Part shown: positions 50,253 through 59,915 of the stretch, piece after piece | Numbering within the stretch: position 1 is the first letter of the stretch | Layout: every line of letters begins with the position of its first letter | NCBI RefSeq assembly: GCF_903970965.1 | Contig: NZ_CAJCKW010000002.1 | Span: 1 to 64,000 of the forward strand | Source: Aureimonas sp. ME7 | GTDB lineage: Bacteria > Pseudomonadota > Alphaproteobacteria > Rhizobiales > Rhizobiaceae | Direction: 5' to 3' | Length of the DNA stretch: 64,000 nt | Program-made: the position numbers and the translations under genes | The notes under the pieces: generated by a model | The model's database searches: none | What the model saw: the letters and a program-made list of their open reading frames with translations, nothing else | Told to the model about the DNA's origin: nothing

Positions 50253-51386
50253 TCAAACGAGATTCGACAGGTCGTTCCAGAACGCGAATACCATAAGCAT
50301 CAGGACGAGGGCGAGCCCTATCCTGAATCCGAACTCCTGAACGCGTTCGCTGAGCGGTTTTCCACGGATCGCTTCGGCCGCGTAGAACAGGAGATGTCCT
50401 CCATCGAGCATTGGGATGGGCAAAAGGTTCAGGAGGCCGATCGAGACCGACAGGAGCGCGGCGAGATTGAGAAGCGGCGCGAAGCCCAGGGTCGCGACTT
50501 GGCTCGATACCTGCGCGATGCGGATCGGGCCTCCGATCTGATCGGTCGGCTGCGACCCCCGGAAGATTCCGCCGACGAAATCCACGGTGCTCTTGGTGAC
50601 GAACCACGTCTGCGACGTGCCATACTGCAACGCTTCCAGCGGACCGAGCTCCTGCGTTCGGAACGCGCCCTCTTCCGCATTGGCGACGACGCCGATCACG
50701 GCCGTTCGAAACTCGTTGCCGAAACCGTCCTTCTGCGTCTGCTCCTGCGGCGTGATCGTCAGCGCGACGGGTTGACCCTGTCGCTCGACCTCCACCGCGA
50801 TCGGCACGCCCGCGCGCTGCGAGACGTAGCGCTGGAAGTCGCTGAAATAGCGGATCGTCGTCCCGTCGGCTCGAACGACCCGATCACCCGGCAGGACGCC
50901 CGCCGCCTCGGCGGGCGACCCGGGACGCACCTCCGAAACGATCGGGTCGCCGACCACGATGCCCGTGGCATAGGCCGTGCCTGCGAAGATCGCGACGGCG
51001 AGGATGAAGTTCGCGATCGGACCGGCCGCGACGGTTGCGGCCCGCCTCGAAACGCTGGCGGTGTGAAAGGCGCCGCTGCGTTCCACCGGCGACATCCGCT
51101 TGAGCGCGGCTTGGTCGGGAACGCTGGCGGCGTTCTCGTCTCCGAAGAACTTGACGTAGCCCCCGAGAGGAATGGCGCAAAGCTTCCAGCGCGTTCCACG
51201 GCGGTCGGTGAAGCCAAGAAGTTCAGGCCCGAAGCCGACGGAAAAGGCGAGGATGCGGATGCCCGACCACCGACCGACGAGGTAGTGCCCGAGCTCGTGG
51301 AAGAACACGATGACGGTGAGCACGAAAAGGAACGGCACGACGCGGATGAGAGCGGAGTCCCAAAGGGTCGTCAGCCAGGTTTCCAA
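50253..51386 (-). CDS. rseP: Site-2 protease RseP/MmpA family
   Basis: The 377-residue zinc intramembrane protease has HELGH (30-34) in the first transmembrane helix and the second metal-site motif LPIPMLDGGHLLFY near the C-terminus. One PDZ domain sits between (~125-200). It cuts membrane-anchored regulators in envelope stress signalling. There is no suitable ATG; TTG 51386 with GGAGAG 7 bases upstream gives METWLTTLWDSALI, the proper start before the first helix. dxr, often found between cdsA and rseP in relatives, is not here. Confidence 0.92.
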   Translation of the reverse strand: METWLTTLWDSALIRVVPFLFVLTVIVFFHELGHYLVGRWSGIRILAFSVGFGPELLGFTDRRGTRWKLCAIPLGGYVKFFGDENAASVPDQAALKRMSPVERSGAFHTASVSRRAATVAAGPIANFILAVAIFAGTAYATGIVVGDPIVSEVRPGSPAEAAGVLPGDRVVRADGTTIRYFSDFQRYVSQRAGVPIAVEVERQGQPVALTITPQEQTQKDGFGNEFRTAVIGVVANAEEGAFRTQELGPLEALQYGTSQTWFVTKSTVDFVGGIFRGSQPTDQIGGPIRIAQVSSQVATLGFAPLLNLAALLSVSIGLLNLLPIPMLDGGHLLFYAAEAIRGKPLSERVQEFGFRIGLALVLMLMVFAFWNDLSNLV

Positions 51387-51456
51387 ACTGAACTCTCCAT
51401 ATGCTTGAGGAGATGCGTGGGGTCGGGCCCACGATGTCGAACGTATCTCGTGCCCG

Positions 51457-52308
51457 TCAAAGGCGGAAGAAGGCCCTGGCCGGATGATCGGCCCCCGCCA
51501 CGAGCATTCCGAAGATCCAGGCGGCACCGGTGGCAAAGATCAACGCGTCGATCCGATCCATCAGGCCGCCATGGCCAGGGATCAGCCGGCCGGAATCCTT
51601 CACGCCGAACCGCCGCTTCACCCACGACTCGTAGAGATCGCCCGCTTGCCCGAGAACAGACAGGAGAACACAGAGAACCAGGGTGATCGCGCTGACCGAA
51701 CCGACGAGCCAGATGGAGAACACGGCCCCGCAAGCCACACCCGCGGCCAGCCCGCCGATCGCGCCCGAGATCGTCTTCTTCGGGGAAACCAGCGGCATCA
51801 GCTTCGGGCCACCGACGATTCGCCCGGAGAAGTACGCAAATACATCGGTTGCCCAGACGACGCAGATCACCAATCCGAGAACGGCCAAGCCCTCGGCCCC
51901 GTCCTCGCGCAGGAGGCCCGGTGCGATGCCCGCCAGTGCCGCATAGAACAGCCCGCCCATGACCCAGTCGGCCTTGCGCTCGCCTCGATCGACGATGGCG
52001 ATGAAAGCGAGTGAAAGCACGACCACGCCAACGGCGACGGCATGGAAACCGAAGAAGAACGCGGCAAGACCGACGAAGAGCGCGCGCCAGGCGAAGAGAT
52101 AGATATCGCCTGCCCGCTTGGCCCGCGTCATTCGCGCCCATTCGTCGAACACGATGACGCTGGTGGCGCAGCACAGAAGCCGAAATGCCACACCGCCGAT
52201 CGCCGTCAGCAAGAGAACGGCGATGCCTAGCACCAAGGCGGAAATGAGCCTGGACCTCAGATCCGTCCAGGATGCGCTGGAAGCGAGGCGTCCGAGCCCA
52301 AGACCCAT
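51457..52308 (-). CDS. cdsA: Phosphatidate cytidylyltransferase
   Basis: The 283-residue integral membrane enzyme makes CDP-diacylglycerol for phospholipid synthesis. It has about eight hydrophobic helices and the complete family signature SWVKRRFGVKDSGRLIPGHG, followed by GLMDRID, near residues 225-250. ATG 52308 lies 3 bases after the uppS stop. A 70-base gap separates it from rseP. Confidence 0.96.
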   Translation of the reverse strand: MGLGLGRLASSASWTDLRSRLISALVLGIAVLLLTAIGGVAFRLLCCATSVIVFDEWARMTRAKRAGDIYLFAWRALFVGLAAFFFGFHAVAVGVVVLSLAFIAIVDRGERKADWVMGGLFYAALAGIAPGLLREDGAEGLAVLGLVICVVWATDVFAYFSGRIVGGPKLMPLVSPKKTISGAIGGLAAGVACGAVFSIWLVGSVSAITLVLCVLLSVLGQAGDLYESWVKRRFGVKDSGRLIPGHGGLMDRIDALIFATGAAWIFGMLVAGADHPARAFFRL

Positions 52309-52311
52309 CCG

Positions 52312-53040
52312 CTAGGACGCGATCTCGCGGCTCAAGCCGCCGAAACGCCGATCCCGCATCGAGTATTCGCGAACGGCTTCGGCGAACACCTTGCCATCGA
52401 AATCCGGCCAGTAGCACGGGATGAAGGAGAATTCGGAATAGGCCGCCTGCCAGAGGAGGAAATTGGAAAGGCGCAGCTCGCCGCTGGTGCGGATGATGAG
52501 GTCGGGGTCCGGAATACCGGCCGTGTCGAGATGCGCGTCGAGGAGTTCGGGCGTAACCGATTCGACGCTCGTCTCGCCGCTGACGAGCTTCTCGGCAATG
52601 CGTCGCATGGCCCGGGCGATCTCGTCCCGTGCGCCGTAGTTGAAGGCGATCAGGAGCGTGTTGCGATCGTTGGCGATCGTCAACTGCTCGGCTTCTTCGA
52701 GAAGGTTGCGAACGTCGGCCGGCAGCCCCTCGCGCTCGCCGATGACGCGGACCCGAACGCCTTCGCGGTGCAGATCCGCGAGATCGCGGCGGATGAAGAA
52801 CTTCAGGAGGCGTAGAAGCTCTCCCACCTCGTCCGCCGGCCGGCGCCAGTTCTCGGACGAGAAGGCGAAGAGCGTCAGATACTCGATGTTGAGTTCGCGC
52901 GCCGTGCGGACGGCCTGGCGCACGGCCTCGACGCCGCGCCGATGCCCCATCGTGCGGGGAAGGCCACGTTCCTTGGCCCACCGTCCGTTGCCATCCATGA
53001 TGATGGCGACATGTCGAGGATGCCGCACGTTGTCAGCCAT
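52312..53040 (-). CDS. uppS: Undecaprenyl diphosphate synthase
   Basis: The 242-residue cis-prenyltransferase makes the C55 lipid carrier for peptidoglycan and lipopolysaccharide. Motifs are [20 protein letters not shown] (13-32, catalytic Asp), [14 protein letters not shown] and [20 protein letters not shown]. It uses isoprenoid units from the MEP pathway that IspDF serves. It lies between frr and cdsA in the standard order. Confidence 0.97.
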   Translation of the reverse strand: MADNVRHPRHVAIIMDGNGRWAKERGLPRTMGHRRGVEAVRQAVRTARELNIEYLTLFAFSSENWRRPADEVGELLRLLKFFIRRDLADLHREGVRVRVIGEREGLPADVRNLLEEAEQLTIANDRNTLLIAFNYGARDEIARAMRRIAEKLVSGETSVESVTPELLDAHLDTAGIPDPDLIIRTSGELRLSNFLLWQAAYSEFSFIPCYWPDFDGKVFAEAVREYSMRDRRFGGLSREIAS

Positions 53041-53089
53041 CGTCCCTGCCCGCCCTAAAGCCGTCGCTGCCGGTCAAAACCCGATCAGC

Positions 53090-53647
53090 CTAGACCTGCA
53101 TGATTTCCGCTTCCTTTACGGAGAGCGCCTTGTCGATCTCGACGATCGTCTCGTCGGTCATCTTCTGCACCTTTTCCGACATCACCCGGCTGTCGTCCTG
53201 GCTGATGTCGCCGTCCTTTTCGGACTTCTTCAAGGTTTCCATCCCGTCCCGGCGGACGTGGCGGGCGGCGACCCGCGCGTTCTCACCATAGGTATGGGCA
53301 ACCTTCACGAGCTCCTTGCGGCGCTGCTCGTTGAGCTCGGGCAAGGGAATGCGAAGGGTCGTGCCGTCGGTGATCGGATTGAGGCCGAGGCTGCTTTCGC
53401 GGATCGCGCGCTCGACCGCGCCCACCATCGACTTGTCCCAGACCGAGACGGCGACCATGCGCGGCTCGGGAACGGACACGTTGGCGACCTGGGACAGCGG
53501 CATGGTGGAGCCGTAGGCCGCTACGACGATCGGATCGAGAAGGTTGGCCGAGGCCCGGCCGGTGCGAAGGCCGGCAAGATCGCCCTTGAACGACGTGACC
53601 GCACCGTCCATGCGGCGCTTCAGTTCATTGAGATCGAGAACGGCCAT
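53090..53647 (-). CDS. frr: Ribosome recycling factor
   Basis: The 185-residue factor splits post-termination ribosomes with EF-G. It has [20 protein letters not shown], the hinge region with [19 protein letters not shown], and long helices to the end. ATG 53647 ([13 protein letters not shown]) has AAAGGGG 6 bases upstream; an ATG five codons earlier sits in that ribosome site. It follows pyrH by 37 bases. Confidence 0.97.
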   Translation of the reverse strand: MAVLDLNELKRRMDGAVTSFKGDLAGLRTGRASANLLDPIVVAAYGSTMPLSQVANVSVPEPRMVAVSVWDKSMVGAVERAIRESSLGLNPITDGTTLRIPLPELNEQRRKELVKVAHTYGENARVAARHVRRDGMETLKKSEKDGDISQDDSRVMSEKVQKMTDETIVEIDKALSVKEAEIMQV

Positions 53648-53684
53648 GTCAGCCCCTTTCATACGGTAAGAATACGAACGAATA

Positions 53685-54398
53685 TCAGTCGGTGACGATC
53701 GTGGAGCGACCGCCGCCGGAGAGGATCTGGGCGAAGCCGCCCTTCTCGTGGATCGAGAAGACGACGATGGGAATACCGTTCTCGCGCGCCAGCGCCACGG
53801 CCGTCACGTCCATGACCGCAAGCCCGCGCCCGAGGACGTCGTCGTGCGTCAGCGTGTCGAAACGCGTGGCGTCCGGGACCAGCTTCGGATCGGCGCTGTA
53901 GATGCCGTCGACCTGCGTTCCCTTGAACAGGGCGGTCGCTCCCATCTCGGCGGCGCGCAGGGCGGCGGCCGAATCCGTGGTGAAGAACGGGTTGCCGGTG
54001 CCGCCGGCGAAGATCACCACACGGCCCTTTTCCGCATGCGCCAACGCGACCTGCTGCGAGAAGCTCTCGCAAAGCTGCGGCATGGCGATGGCGGACAGAA
54101 CGACCGCATCGACGCCGATCTTGTTCAGCGAAGTGCGCAAGGCCAAGGCGTTGATGACGGTCGCCAGCATGCCCATGTGGTCGCCGGTCACCCGGTCCCC
54201 GCCCTTCGACGCGACGGCGACGCCCCGGAAGATGTTGCCGCCCCCGACCACGAGCGAAATCTCGACGCCAAGATCGCGCGCTTCCTTGATGTCGCCCGCG
54301 ATGCGATCGGCCACGGCGACGTCGATGCCGAAGCCCTGACTCCCCATCAGCGCTTCGCCGGAAACCTTCAGAAGAACGCGTTTGAAGCGGATCGTCAT
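53685..54398 (-). CDS. pyrH: UMP kinase
   Basis: The 237-residue hexameric bacterial UMP kinase belongs to the amino acid kinase fold. It has [13 protein letters not shown] (~7-19), [12 protein letters not shown] (~47-58), [20 protein letters not shown] and [16 protein letters not shown] 54398 (MTIRFKR) is the family start. A long inverted repeat separates it from tsf. It feeds CTP synthase (pyrG). Confidence 0.97.
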   Translation of the reverse strand: MTIRFKRVLLKVSGEALMGSQGFGIDVAVADRIAGDIKEARDLGVEISLVVGGGNIFRGVAVASKGGDRVTGDHMGMLATVINALALRTSLNKIGVDAVVLSAIAMPQLCESFSQQVALAHAEKGRVVIFAGGTGNPFFTTDSAAALRAAEMGATALFKGTQVDGIYSADPKLVPDATRFDTLTHDDVLGRGLAVMDVTAVALARENGIPIVVFSIHEKGGFAQILSGGGRSTIVTD

Positions 54399-54433
54399 GC
54401 CATGCCCTTCGGATGATGCCGGCTTGCGATACA

Positions 54434-54468
54434 GGAAGGGCGCCCGCTTCTCAAGCGGACGCCCTTCC
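54434..54468 (-). terminator. Long hairpin between tsf and pyrH
   Basis: Sixteen bases at 54434-54449 pair with 54453-54468 around a 3-base loop; the only irregular pair is a G-U wobble on the minus-strand RNA. No T-run follows. It probably protects the rpsB-tsf mRNA 3' end or causes partial termination before pyrH. Confidence 0.6.
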
Positions 54469-54500
54469 ATGATCACCAGTTCGTCGGTTGACGAAGGTGC

Positions 54501-55427
54501 TTACTTCTTGCCAGCGGCCGCCGCGACCTCGGCCGCGAAATCGCTCTGCTCGCGCTCGATGCCTTCGCCAAGCGCGAAGCGCACGAAACCGACGATCTTG
54601 GCCGGCGCGCCGAAGTCCTTGGCCGCGGCCTCGAGCGCCTTCTCGACGGTCAGGTCCGGGTTGATGACGAAGTTCTGCTTCAGGAGGACGACCTCCTCGT
54701 AGAACTTGCGCAGGCGGCCCTCCACCATCTTCTCGATGATGTTCTCCGGCTTGCCGGACTGGCGAGCCTGGTCGGAGAAGATCGCCTTCTCGCGCTCGAC
54801 GGTGGCCGGGTCGATCTCGCCGTCGGTCAGCGCCAGCGGGTTGGTCGCGGCAACGTGCATGGCGACCTGACGGCCGAACGTCGTGAGGGCAGCCTTGTCG
54901 CCCGTGGATTCCAGCGCGACGAGGACGCCGAGCTTGCCGAGGCCATCGACGACCTGGTTGTGGATGTAGGTGGCGACGACGCCCTCGGAGACCGTCAGCT
55001 TGGCCGAGCGGCGCAGGCTCATGTTCTCGCCGATCGTGGCGACGGCGTCCTTGATCGTGTCGACGACCGTCTTCTCGCCGCCGGCGTAGTTCGCGGCGCC
55101 GACCGTCTCGACCGAACCATCGGTCTTGAGAGCGACGTCGGCGACGTTGCGCACCAGCGCCTGGAAGGCGTCGTTGCGGGCGACGAAGTCGGTTTCGGAG
55201 TTCACTTCGACGACCACGGCGGCGGTGCCCTCGGACGCCACGCCGACGAGGCCTTCGGCCGCCGTGCGGCCCGACTTCTTGTCGGCCTTGGCAATGCCCT
55301 TGGCGCGCAGCCAGTCGATCGCGGCTTCCATGTCTCCGTTGGTCTCGGCGAGCGCCGTCTTGCAGTCCATCATGCCTGCGCCGGTCTTTTCGCGCAGTTC
55401 CTTCACCATCGCAGCGGAGATCGTCAT
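54501..55427 (-). CDS. tsf: Elongation factor Ts
   Basis: The 308-residue factor exchanges GDP for GTP on EF-Tu. The N-terminal UBA-like domain has [19 protein letters not shown], and the core has [18 protein letters not shown], the TDFVARN motif that contacts EF-Tu. ATG 55427 ([15 protein letters not shown]) is the family start. Upstream of it, in the gap from rpsB, is a terminator-like hairpin with a T6 run. Confidence 0.97.
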   Translation of the reverse strand: MTISAAMVKELREKTGAGMMDCKTALAETNGDMEAAIDWLRAKGIAKADKKSGRTAAEGLVGVASEGTAAVVVEVNSETDFVARNDAFQALVRNVADVALKTDGSVETVGAANYAGGEKTVVDTIKDAVATIGENMSLRRSAKLTVSEGVVATYIHNQVVDGLGKLGVLVALESTGDKAALTTFGRQVAMHVAATNPLALTDGEIDPATVEREKAIFSDQARQSGKPENIIEKMVEGRLRKFYEEVVLLKQNFVINPDLTVEKALEAAAKDFGAPAKIVGFVRFALGEGIEREQSDFAAEVAAAAGKK

Positions 55428-55445
55428 CGGATTGGCCTCTCGGAT

Positions 55446-55483
55446 AAAAAATGGGCGCACCGCTTCGTCCGAAGATGTGCGCC
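55446..55483 (-). terminator. Intercistronic terminator/attenuator between rpsB and tsf
   Basis: GGCGCAC (55454-55460) and GTGCGCC (55477-55483) form a 7-bp stem with a 16-base loop; on the minus strand it is followed by CATTTTTTATCC. It lies 18 bases before the tsf ATG. It could lower tsf expression relative to rpsB. Confidence 0.7.
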
Positions 55484-55489
55484 GGTCAT

Positions 55490-55513
55490 GTGACGGCGCG
55501 TCGGCGCCGTCAC
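55490..55513 (-). other. Stable hairpin after rpsB
   Basis: GTGACGGCGC (55490-55499), loop GTCG and GCGCCGTCAC (55504-55513) form a perfect 10-bp stem 23 bases past the rpsB stop. No T-run follows directly. It stands in tandem with the terminator at 55446-55483 and may mark an mRNA processing or 3'-protection site. Confidence 0.6.
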
Positions 55514-55536
55514 CCTGATGATCGTGGGGAAGCGGA

Positions 55537-56334
55537 TCAGGCGGCCGAAGCGGCCTGCTCTTCACCGGCCGGAGCCTCGACTTCGCCCAAGGCCTCTTCC
55601 GTCGGCGCTTCTTCCATGGCACCGAGATCGACGCCCATCGCACCCTGCTGGCGGGCGATGCCGTCGACGGCCGAACGGGCGATCAGGTCGCAGTAGAGCG
55701 AGATCGCGCGAGCCGCGTCGTCGTTGCCCGGAATCGGGAAGTCGATGCGAGAGGGATCGCAGTTCGAATCGACCACGGCCACGACCGGGATGCCGAGGCG
55801 CTTGGCTTCGTCGATCGCGATCGCTTCCTTGTTGGTGTCGATGATGAAGATCATGTCCGGCACGCCGCCCATGTCCTTGATGCCGCCCAGCGCGCGGTCG
55901 AGCTTGTCGCGCTCGCGCTGCAGGGTCAGGCGCTCCTTCTTGGTGAAGCCCTGGGCCTCGCCCGAAAGAAGCTCGTCCAGCTTACGGAGGCGCTGGATCG
56001 AGTTGGAGATGGTCTTCCAGTTGGTGAGCATGCCACCCAGCCAACGGGCGTTGACGTAGTACTGCGCCGAACGGTTCGCCGCATCGGCGATGATCTCGGA
56101 CGCCTGACGCTTCGTGCCGACGAAGAGCACACGGCCGCCCTTGGCCACCGTGTCGGACACCGCCTGCAGCGCGCGGTGCAGAAGCGGAACCGTCTGCGCG
56201 AGGTCGATGATGTGGATGTTGTTGCGGGCGCCGAAGATGTAGGGGCCCATCTTCGGGTTCCAGCGGTGCGTCTGGTGGCCGAAGTGAACGCCCGCTTCGA
56301 GGAGCTGGCGCATGGAATAATCAGGTAATGCCAT
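55537..56334 (-). CDS. rpsB: 30S ribosomal protein S2
   Basis: The 265-residue S2 protein is needed for S1 binding on the small subunit. It shows [34 protein letters not shown], and [36 protein letters not shown]-type segments ([22 protein letters not shown]). A Glu/Ala-rich tail follows. ATG 56334 ([10 protein letters not shown]) is the family start; the frame upstream is leader. The 164-base gap to eipB is the likely place for its promoter and leader. Confidence 0.97.
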   Translation of the reverse strand: MALPDYSMRQLLEAGVHFGHQTHRWNPKMGPYIFGARNNIHIIDLAQTVPLLHRALQAVSDTVAKGGRVLFVGTKRQASEIIADAANRSAQYYVNARWLGGMLTNWKTISNSIQRLRKLDELLSGEAQGFTKKERLTLQRERDKLDRALGGIKDMGGVPDMIFIIDTNKEAIAIDEAKRLGIPVVAVVDSNCDPSRIDFPIPGNDDAARAISLYCDLIARSAVDGIARQQGAMGVDLGAMEEAPTEEALGEVEAPAGEEQAASAA

Positions 56335-56498
56335 CGTGTTCGTCCTTACCGGTTGAGCCTCCACGGAACGAAGCGGCCGGAGGCCGCCACCGGAGGGAAA
56401 AGGAAAACGAAAGGTTTCCCCATGCCCAACTTCCGTGTGTGGAATGGGGGCGCCCATACACCATCGGGATGGATCGGGCAAGCTTCGGGGTGGTCGGA

Positions 56499-57311
56499 TC
56501 AGGGGGTGGCGGCGCAGTCGGCCGCCGGGTCGTAATATTGCAAACGGCTCAGATCGCCTTTCAGCGTGTAGTCGCCGAAGTCGAGATAGAGTTTGTCCGA
56601 AACGCCGTTCTCGTAAAGTCGGTAGCGCGTTTCAAAGATCGGCATCCCGTCGTCGTTGCTGTCATCGTTGAAATAGGATTCGGTGACGTTCCAGGCACGC
56701 AGGCCCTCCACCAGCGTGGCGATCTCAGGCTTGGCGGGCACGTCCTCGGCCTTCGCCGGGAAAAGGACCGCGGTCGTCGTCAGCTGCTTCTCGGCTTCGT
56801 CGTCGCCATCGAAAAGCTTGGACTGCACGACCCTGTCCCCCGCTTTGGCGCGCTCCGCCAGTTGCGCGGTGTGGCCGAGCGGAAAGACCGATAAAGGCAA
56901 CGTCGTTTCCCTCTGGACGGGGGAGGTATAGGTCACGCTCGTTTGTGCGCCTTCGTTGCTGGCGGTTCCCTCGACAACGCCCTGTTCGGTTCCGTCCACG
57001 ATGGTTCGCGTGCGAAACTCGTATCTCTTGCCGTCGCGCGTTTCCTTGGCCAACGTCTGCTGATCCGTGACGGTCAGTTCGTCCTCTTCGTGGAACCGCG
57101 CGAGGAAGCGGTAGTCGAGCACGAAGCCGGAGCAAGTGTCAGGCTTCAGCTGGAGCGCGATTCGCCCTTCCACCTGGCTGAAGTTTTGCGTCTGGGTCGC
57201 CAGTTCGAGATCATAGACCGCCTCGTGCGGCTGGAGATCGAAGGCCTTAGCCGGCGCGGCATCGAAGGCGATCGGCATGAGCGCGACCAGCGGCAAGGCG
57301 AAATGCTTCAA
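56499..57311 (-). CDS. eipB: EipB-like periplasmic envelope-integrity protein (DUF1849)
   Basis: The 270-residue protein starts with a signal peptide ([23 protein letters not shown] region) and continues with [25 protein letters not shown], and an even beta-strand pattern with [20 protein letters not shown]. Two cysteines, C60 and C266, match the conserved disulfide pair of Brucella EipB, a beta-spiral protein needed for envelope integrity. The start codon appears to be TTG 57311; the next in-frame ATG would cut the signal peptide. It precedes rpsB in the same direction and is divergent from the Rid gene. Confidence 0.87.
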   Translation of the reverse strand: MKHFALPLVALMPIAFDAAPAKAFDLQPHEAVYDLELATQTQNFSQVEGRIALQLKPDTCSGFVLDYRFLARFHEEDELTVTDQQTLAKETRDGKRYEFRTRTIVDGTEQGVVEGTASNEGAQTSVTYTSPVQRETTLPLSVFPLGHTAQLAERAKAGDRVVQSKLFDGDDEAEKQLTTTAVLFPAKAEDVPAKPEIATLVEGLRAWNVTESYFNDDSNDDGMPIFETRYRLYENGVSDKLYLDFGDYTLKGDLSRLQYYDPAADCAATP

Positions 57312-57404
57312 GACTTGGGACTTTCCGAGGGACGGCTCGCACGATCGAACTCACCGATAAAAGCTGATAGCGGTGGCAAGCGCAAACCGCTCCGAGGAAT
57401 GACG

Positions 57405-57869
57405 ATGACCGATTCGATCGAAGCCCGCCTGTCCGAAGCCGGAATCTCGCTGCCGAACGCAGCGGCACCTGCCGCGAATTACGTCTCGTTCGTGCGCTAC
57501 GGCAATATCCTGCAGACCTCCGGCCAATTGCCGATGGACGCGGGCAAGCTGGCGGTGACGGGCAAGCTCGGCGAGGCCGTTTCCCTGGAAGAAGGGCAGC
57601 GCGCCGCCAAGCTTTGCGCGGTGAACATTCTCGCCCAGGCCAAGGCCGCGCTCGGCGATCTCGAAACGATCGGCCGCCTCCTGAAGCTGACCGTCTTCGT
57701 CGCCAGCGCCCCCAGCTTCACCGAACAGCACAAGGTGGCCAACGGAGCGTCGGACTTCCTCGTTCAGATCCTCGGCGAAAAGGGCAAGCATTCCCGCTCC
57801 GCCGTCGGCGTTCCCGCGCTTCCGCTGGATGCCGCGGTCGAGATCGAGGCCGTTTTCGAGGTCGCGTGA
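57405..57869 (+). CDS. Rid-family protein (YjgF/UK114-like subgroup lacking the catalytic Arg)
   Basis: The 154-residue chorismate-mutase-like fold protein has NYVSFVRYGNILQTSGQLPM, GDLETIGRLLKLTVFVASAP and GASDFLVQILGEKGKHSRSA VGVPALPLDAAVEIEAVFEV. In imine-hydrolysing RidA the motif VARLP carries an essential Arg; here the position is Ala (VPALP, A138), and the protein is ~25 residues longer. It therefore belongs to the non-archetypal Rid subgroup whose substrate is unknown. ATG 57405 has GAGGA 6 bases upstream; ATG 57399 directly abuts it. It overlaps the next gene by 4 bases. Confidence 0.9.
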   Translation: MTDSIEARLSEAGISLPNAAAPAANYVSFVRYGNILQTSGQLPMDAGKLAVTGKLGEAVSLEEGQRAAKLCAVNILAQAKAALGDLETIGRLLKLTVFVASAPSFTEQHKVANGASDFLVQILGEKGKHSRSAVGVPALPLDAAVEIEAVFEVA

Positions 57870-58609
57870 CGCCGATGGCCGCTTCTGCAACATCCCTTGA
57901 ATGGCTGACCGCCCGTCCGATCGCCCATCGCGGGCTGCACGACGGGAACCGCTCCGTGCCCGAAAACTCGCTGAGCGCCTTTCGGCTCGCGGTCGAGGCG
58001 GGATACGCGATCGAATGCGACATCCAGCGCTCGGCCGACGGCGTTTCGGTCGTGTTCCACGATCACGATCTCCTTCGGCTGACGGGCGAGGACACCCCCT
58101 TGCGCAGTCGCACGGCTGCCGAGCTTGCGGGGCTGCGCCTTGCCGGGTCGCAGGACGGCGTGCCGACGTTGCGCGAGCTTCTCGATCTGGTCGCAGGGCG
58201 CGTTCCCCTCGTGGTGGAGGTGAAGGGAACGGACGCGCAAACGGACGCAGGCTTCCTCGCGCAACTCGACGCCCTTCTGGCCGTCTACGAAGGCCCCATC
58301 GCGCTGATGTCCTTCGATCACTGGATCCTGGACCAGTCGGCGGACCTGAAGTCGGGCACGCCTCTCGGACTGACGGCGGAAGGAACGCGCGCCGACGCTC
58401 TGGAGCGGCATCGTGACGCTTTCTCGCGAAACTGTTCCTTCGTGTCCTACAATGTCCATCATCTGCCCAATTCCTTCGTGGATTGGGTGCGGGGCAATCG
58501 CGGAGCGCCGGTGATCAGTTGGACGGTGCGCACGCCGGACGACGTGGCACGAAGCGCCTCGCATGCCGATCAGATGACGTTCGAAGGCTTTCGTCCTCCC
58601 GCGTCGTGA
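57866..58609 (+). CDS. Glycerophosphodiester phosphodiesterase
   Basis: The 247-residue GDPD-type TIM barrel hydrolyses glycerophosphodiesters to glycerol-3-phosphate and an alcohol. It shows PIAHRGLHDG (catalytic His), VPENSLSAF, ECDIQRSADGVSVVFHDHDL with metal-binding Glu/Asp and the second His, and VVEVKG. There is no signal peptide, so it is cytoplasmic (UgpQ-like). GTG 57866 overlaps the Rid stop (GTGA) with GAGG just upstream; ATG 57875 is the alternative. The C-terminal ISWTVRTPDDV is typical. Confidence 0.93.
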   Translation: MTPMAASATSLEWLTARPIAHRGLHDGNRSVPENSLSAFRLAVEAGYAIECDIQRSADGVSVVFHDHDLLRLTGEDTPLRSRTAAELAGLRLAGSQDGVPTLRELLDLVAGRVPLVVEVKGTDAQTDAGFLAQLDALLAVYEGPIALMSFDHWILDQSADLKSGTPLGLTAEGTRADALERHRDAFSRNCSFVSYNVHHLPNSFVDWVRGNRGAPVISWTVRTPDDVARSASHADQMTFEGFRPPAS

Positions 58610-58633
58610 TGGCCGCAGGACGGAGAGTTTCCA

Positions 58634-59857
58634 ATGCACGATCGCGAAACGGGTGATGACACGAGTGAGCAATCCGCTTCACCCGGCCTGACTATACGGG
58701 TGGTCGAGGACCTTGCGTCCGTCGATCCAGCAAGCTGGGACGCGCTTGCCAATACAGGCACTTCGGCGCAAGCACCCCATCCCTTCGTTCGCCATGCCTT
58801 CCTGCGCTCGCTGGAGGAAGCGGGATGCGTCGGCGGGCGAACGGGCTGGCTGCCGCAGCATCTCCTTCTGGAAGATGCCTCCGGCCGATTGCTCGCCGCA
58901 ACGCCCGCCTATCTCAAGGGTCACAGCCAGGGGGAATACGTATTCGACCACGGCTGGGCCGATGCGTTCGAGCGCGCGGGCGGGCGCTACTACCCGAAGC
59001 TGCAGATTTCCGTCCCCTTCACGCCCGTCACCGGCCCTCGCCTTCTGGTCGGGCGTGGTGCGGGCGGCGATATCCTGCGATCCGCGCTGGTGGAAGGCAT
59101 CGAAGGCTACGTCGCGCAGACCGGTGTTTCCTCCGCGCACGCCACCTTCCTGAACGCCGCCGATCTCGCGCCGATGCTGAGCGCCGACTTCCTTCATCGG
59201 ACCGACCAGCAGTTCCACTTCGTCAATCGCGGGTATCAAACCTACGAGGACTTCCTCGACACGCTGGCGTCGCGCAAACGCAAGGCACTGCGCAAGGAAC
59301 GCCGCGAGGCCGTGGCGAACGGTATCGAGATCGAGCAACTGACGGGCGCGGCCATCACGGAAGCGGCGTGGGACGCGTTCTTCGCGTTCTACATGGACAC
59401 CGGCAGCCGCAAGTGGGGTCGGCCCTATCTGAACCGTCGCTTCTTCTCGCTTCTAGGACAGCGGATGGCCGACGCGCTCGTCCTCGTCATGGCGAAGCGG
59501 AACGGCCGCTACATCGCCGGCGCCTTGAACCTCGTGGGCGATGGGCGGATCTTCGGGCGCTACTGGGGATGCACGGAAGAACACCCGTTCCTGCATTTCG
59601 AGGTCTGCTATCATCAGGCCATCGACTACGCGATCGCACACAAGCTGGAGATCGTCGAAGCCGGCGCACAAGGGGAGCACAAGCTCGCCCGAGGCTACGA
59701 GCCGATTCTGACCCATTCGGCCCATTTCGTCGCCCATTCCGGCCTACGAAACGCGATCGAGGACTATCTCGAGCGCGAACGACGGCATGTCGACGAGGTC
59801 CAGCCGGAACTCGCCGCTGCGACCCCCTTTCGCAAGGGCGGACCGGAGCGCGAGTAG
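58634..59857 (+). CDS. FemAB/GNAT-like protein (DUF482 family)
   Basis: The 407-residue protein matches the DUF482 (PF04339) peptidogalycan-biosynthesis-like family with a tandem GNAT-type fold. Segments are PFVRHAFLRSLEEAGC, YYPKLQISVPFTPVTGPRLL, RTDQQFHFVNRGYQTYEDFL, LASRKRKALRKERREA, YWGCTEEHPFLHFEVCYHQA and GAQGEHKLARGYEP. These proteins are predicted N-acyl or aminoacyl transferases, but the substrate is unknown. GGAGA lies 8 bases upstream of the ATG. It is placed in a plus-strand run with GDPD and HIT genes common in Hyphomicrobiales. Confidence 0.88.
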   Translation: MHDRETGDDTSEQSASPGLTIRVVEDLASVDPASWDALANTGTSAQAPHPFVRHAFLRSLEEAGCVGGRTGWLPQHLLLEDASGRLLAATPAYLKGHSQGEYVFDHGWADAFERAGGRYYPKLQISVPFTPVTGPRLLVGRGAGGDILRSALVEGIEGYVAQTGVSSAHATFLNAADLAPMLSADFLHRTDQQFHFVNRGYQTYEDFLDTLASRKRKALRKERREAVANGIEIEQLTGAAITEAAWDAFFAFYMDTGSRKWGRPYLNRRFFSLLGQRMADALVLVMAKRNGRYIAGALNLVGDGRIFGRYWGCTEEHPFLHFEVCYHQAIDYAIAHKLEIVEAGAQGEHKLARGYEPILTHSAHFVAHSGLRNAIEDYLERERRHVDEVQPELAAATPFRKGGPERE

Positions 59858-59915
59858 ACGCTCCCTCGCCCTTCGCTAAGATCGCGCCGAACGTTCTCGA
59901 TTCGAAGGCACCCGC

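Noticed and set aside
56335-56498. A ribosomal-protein leader riboswitch upstream of rpsB
   Set aside because: Some pairing is possible, but I could not recognise a defined leader motif, so no feature is claimed.
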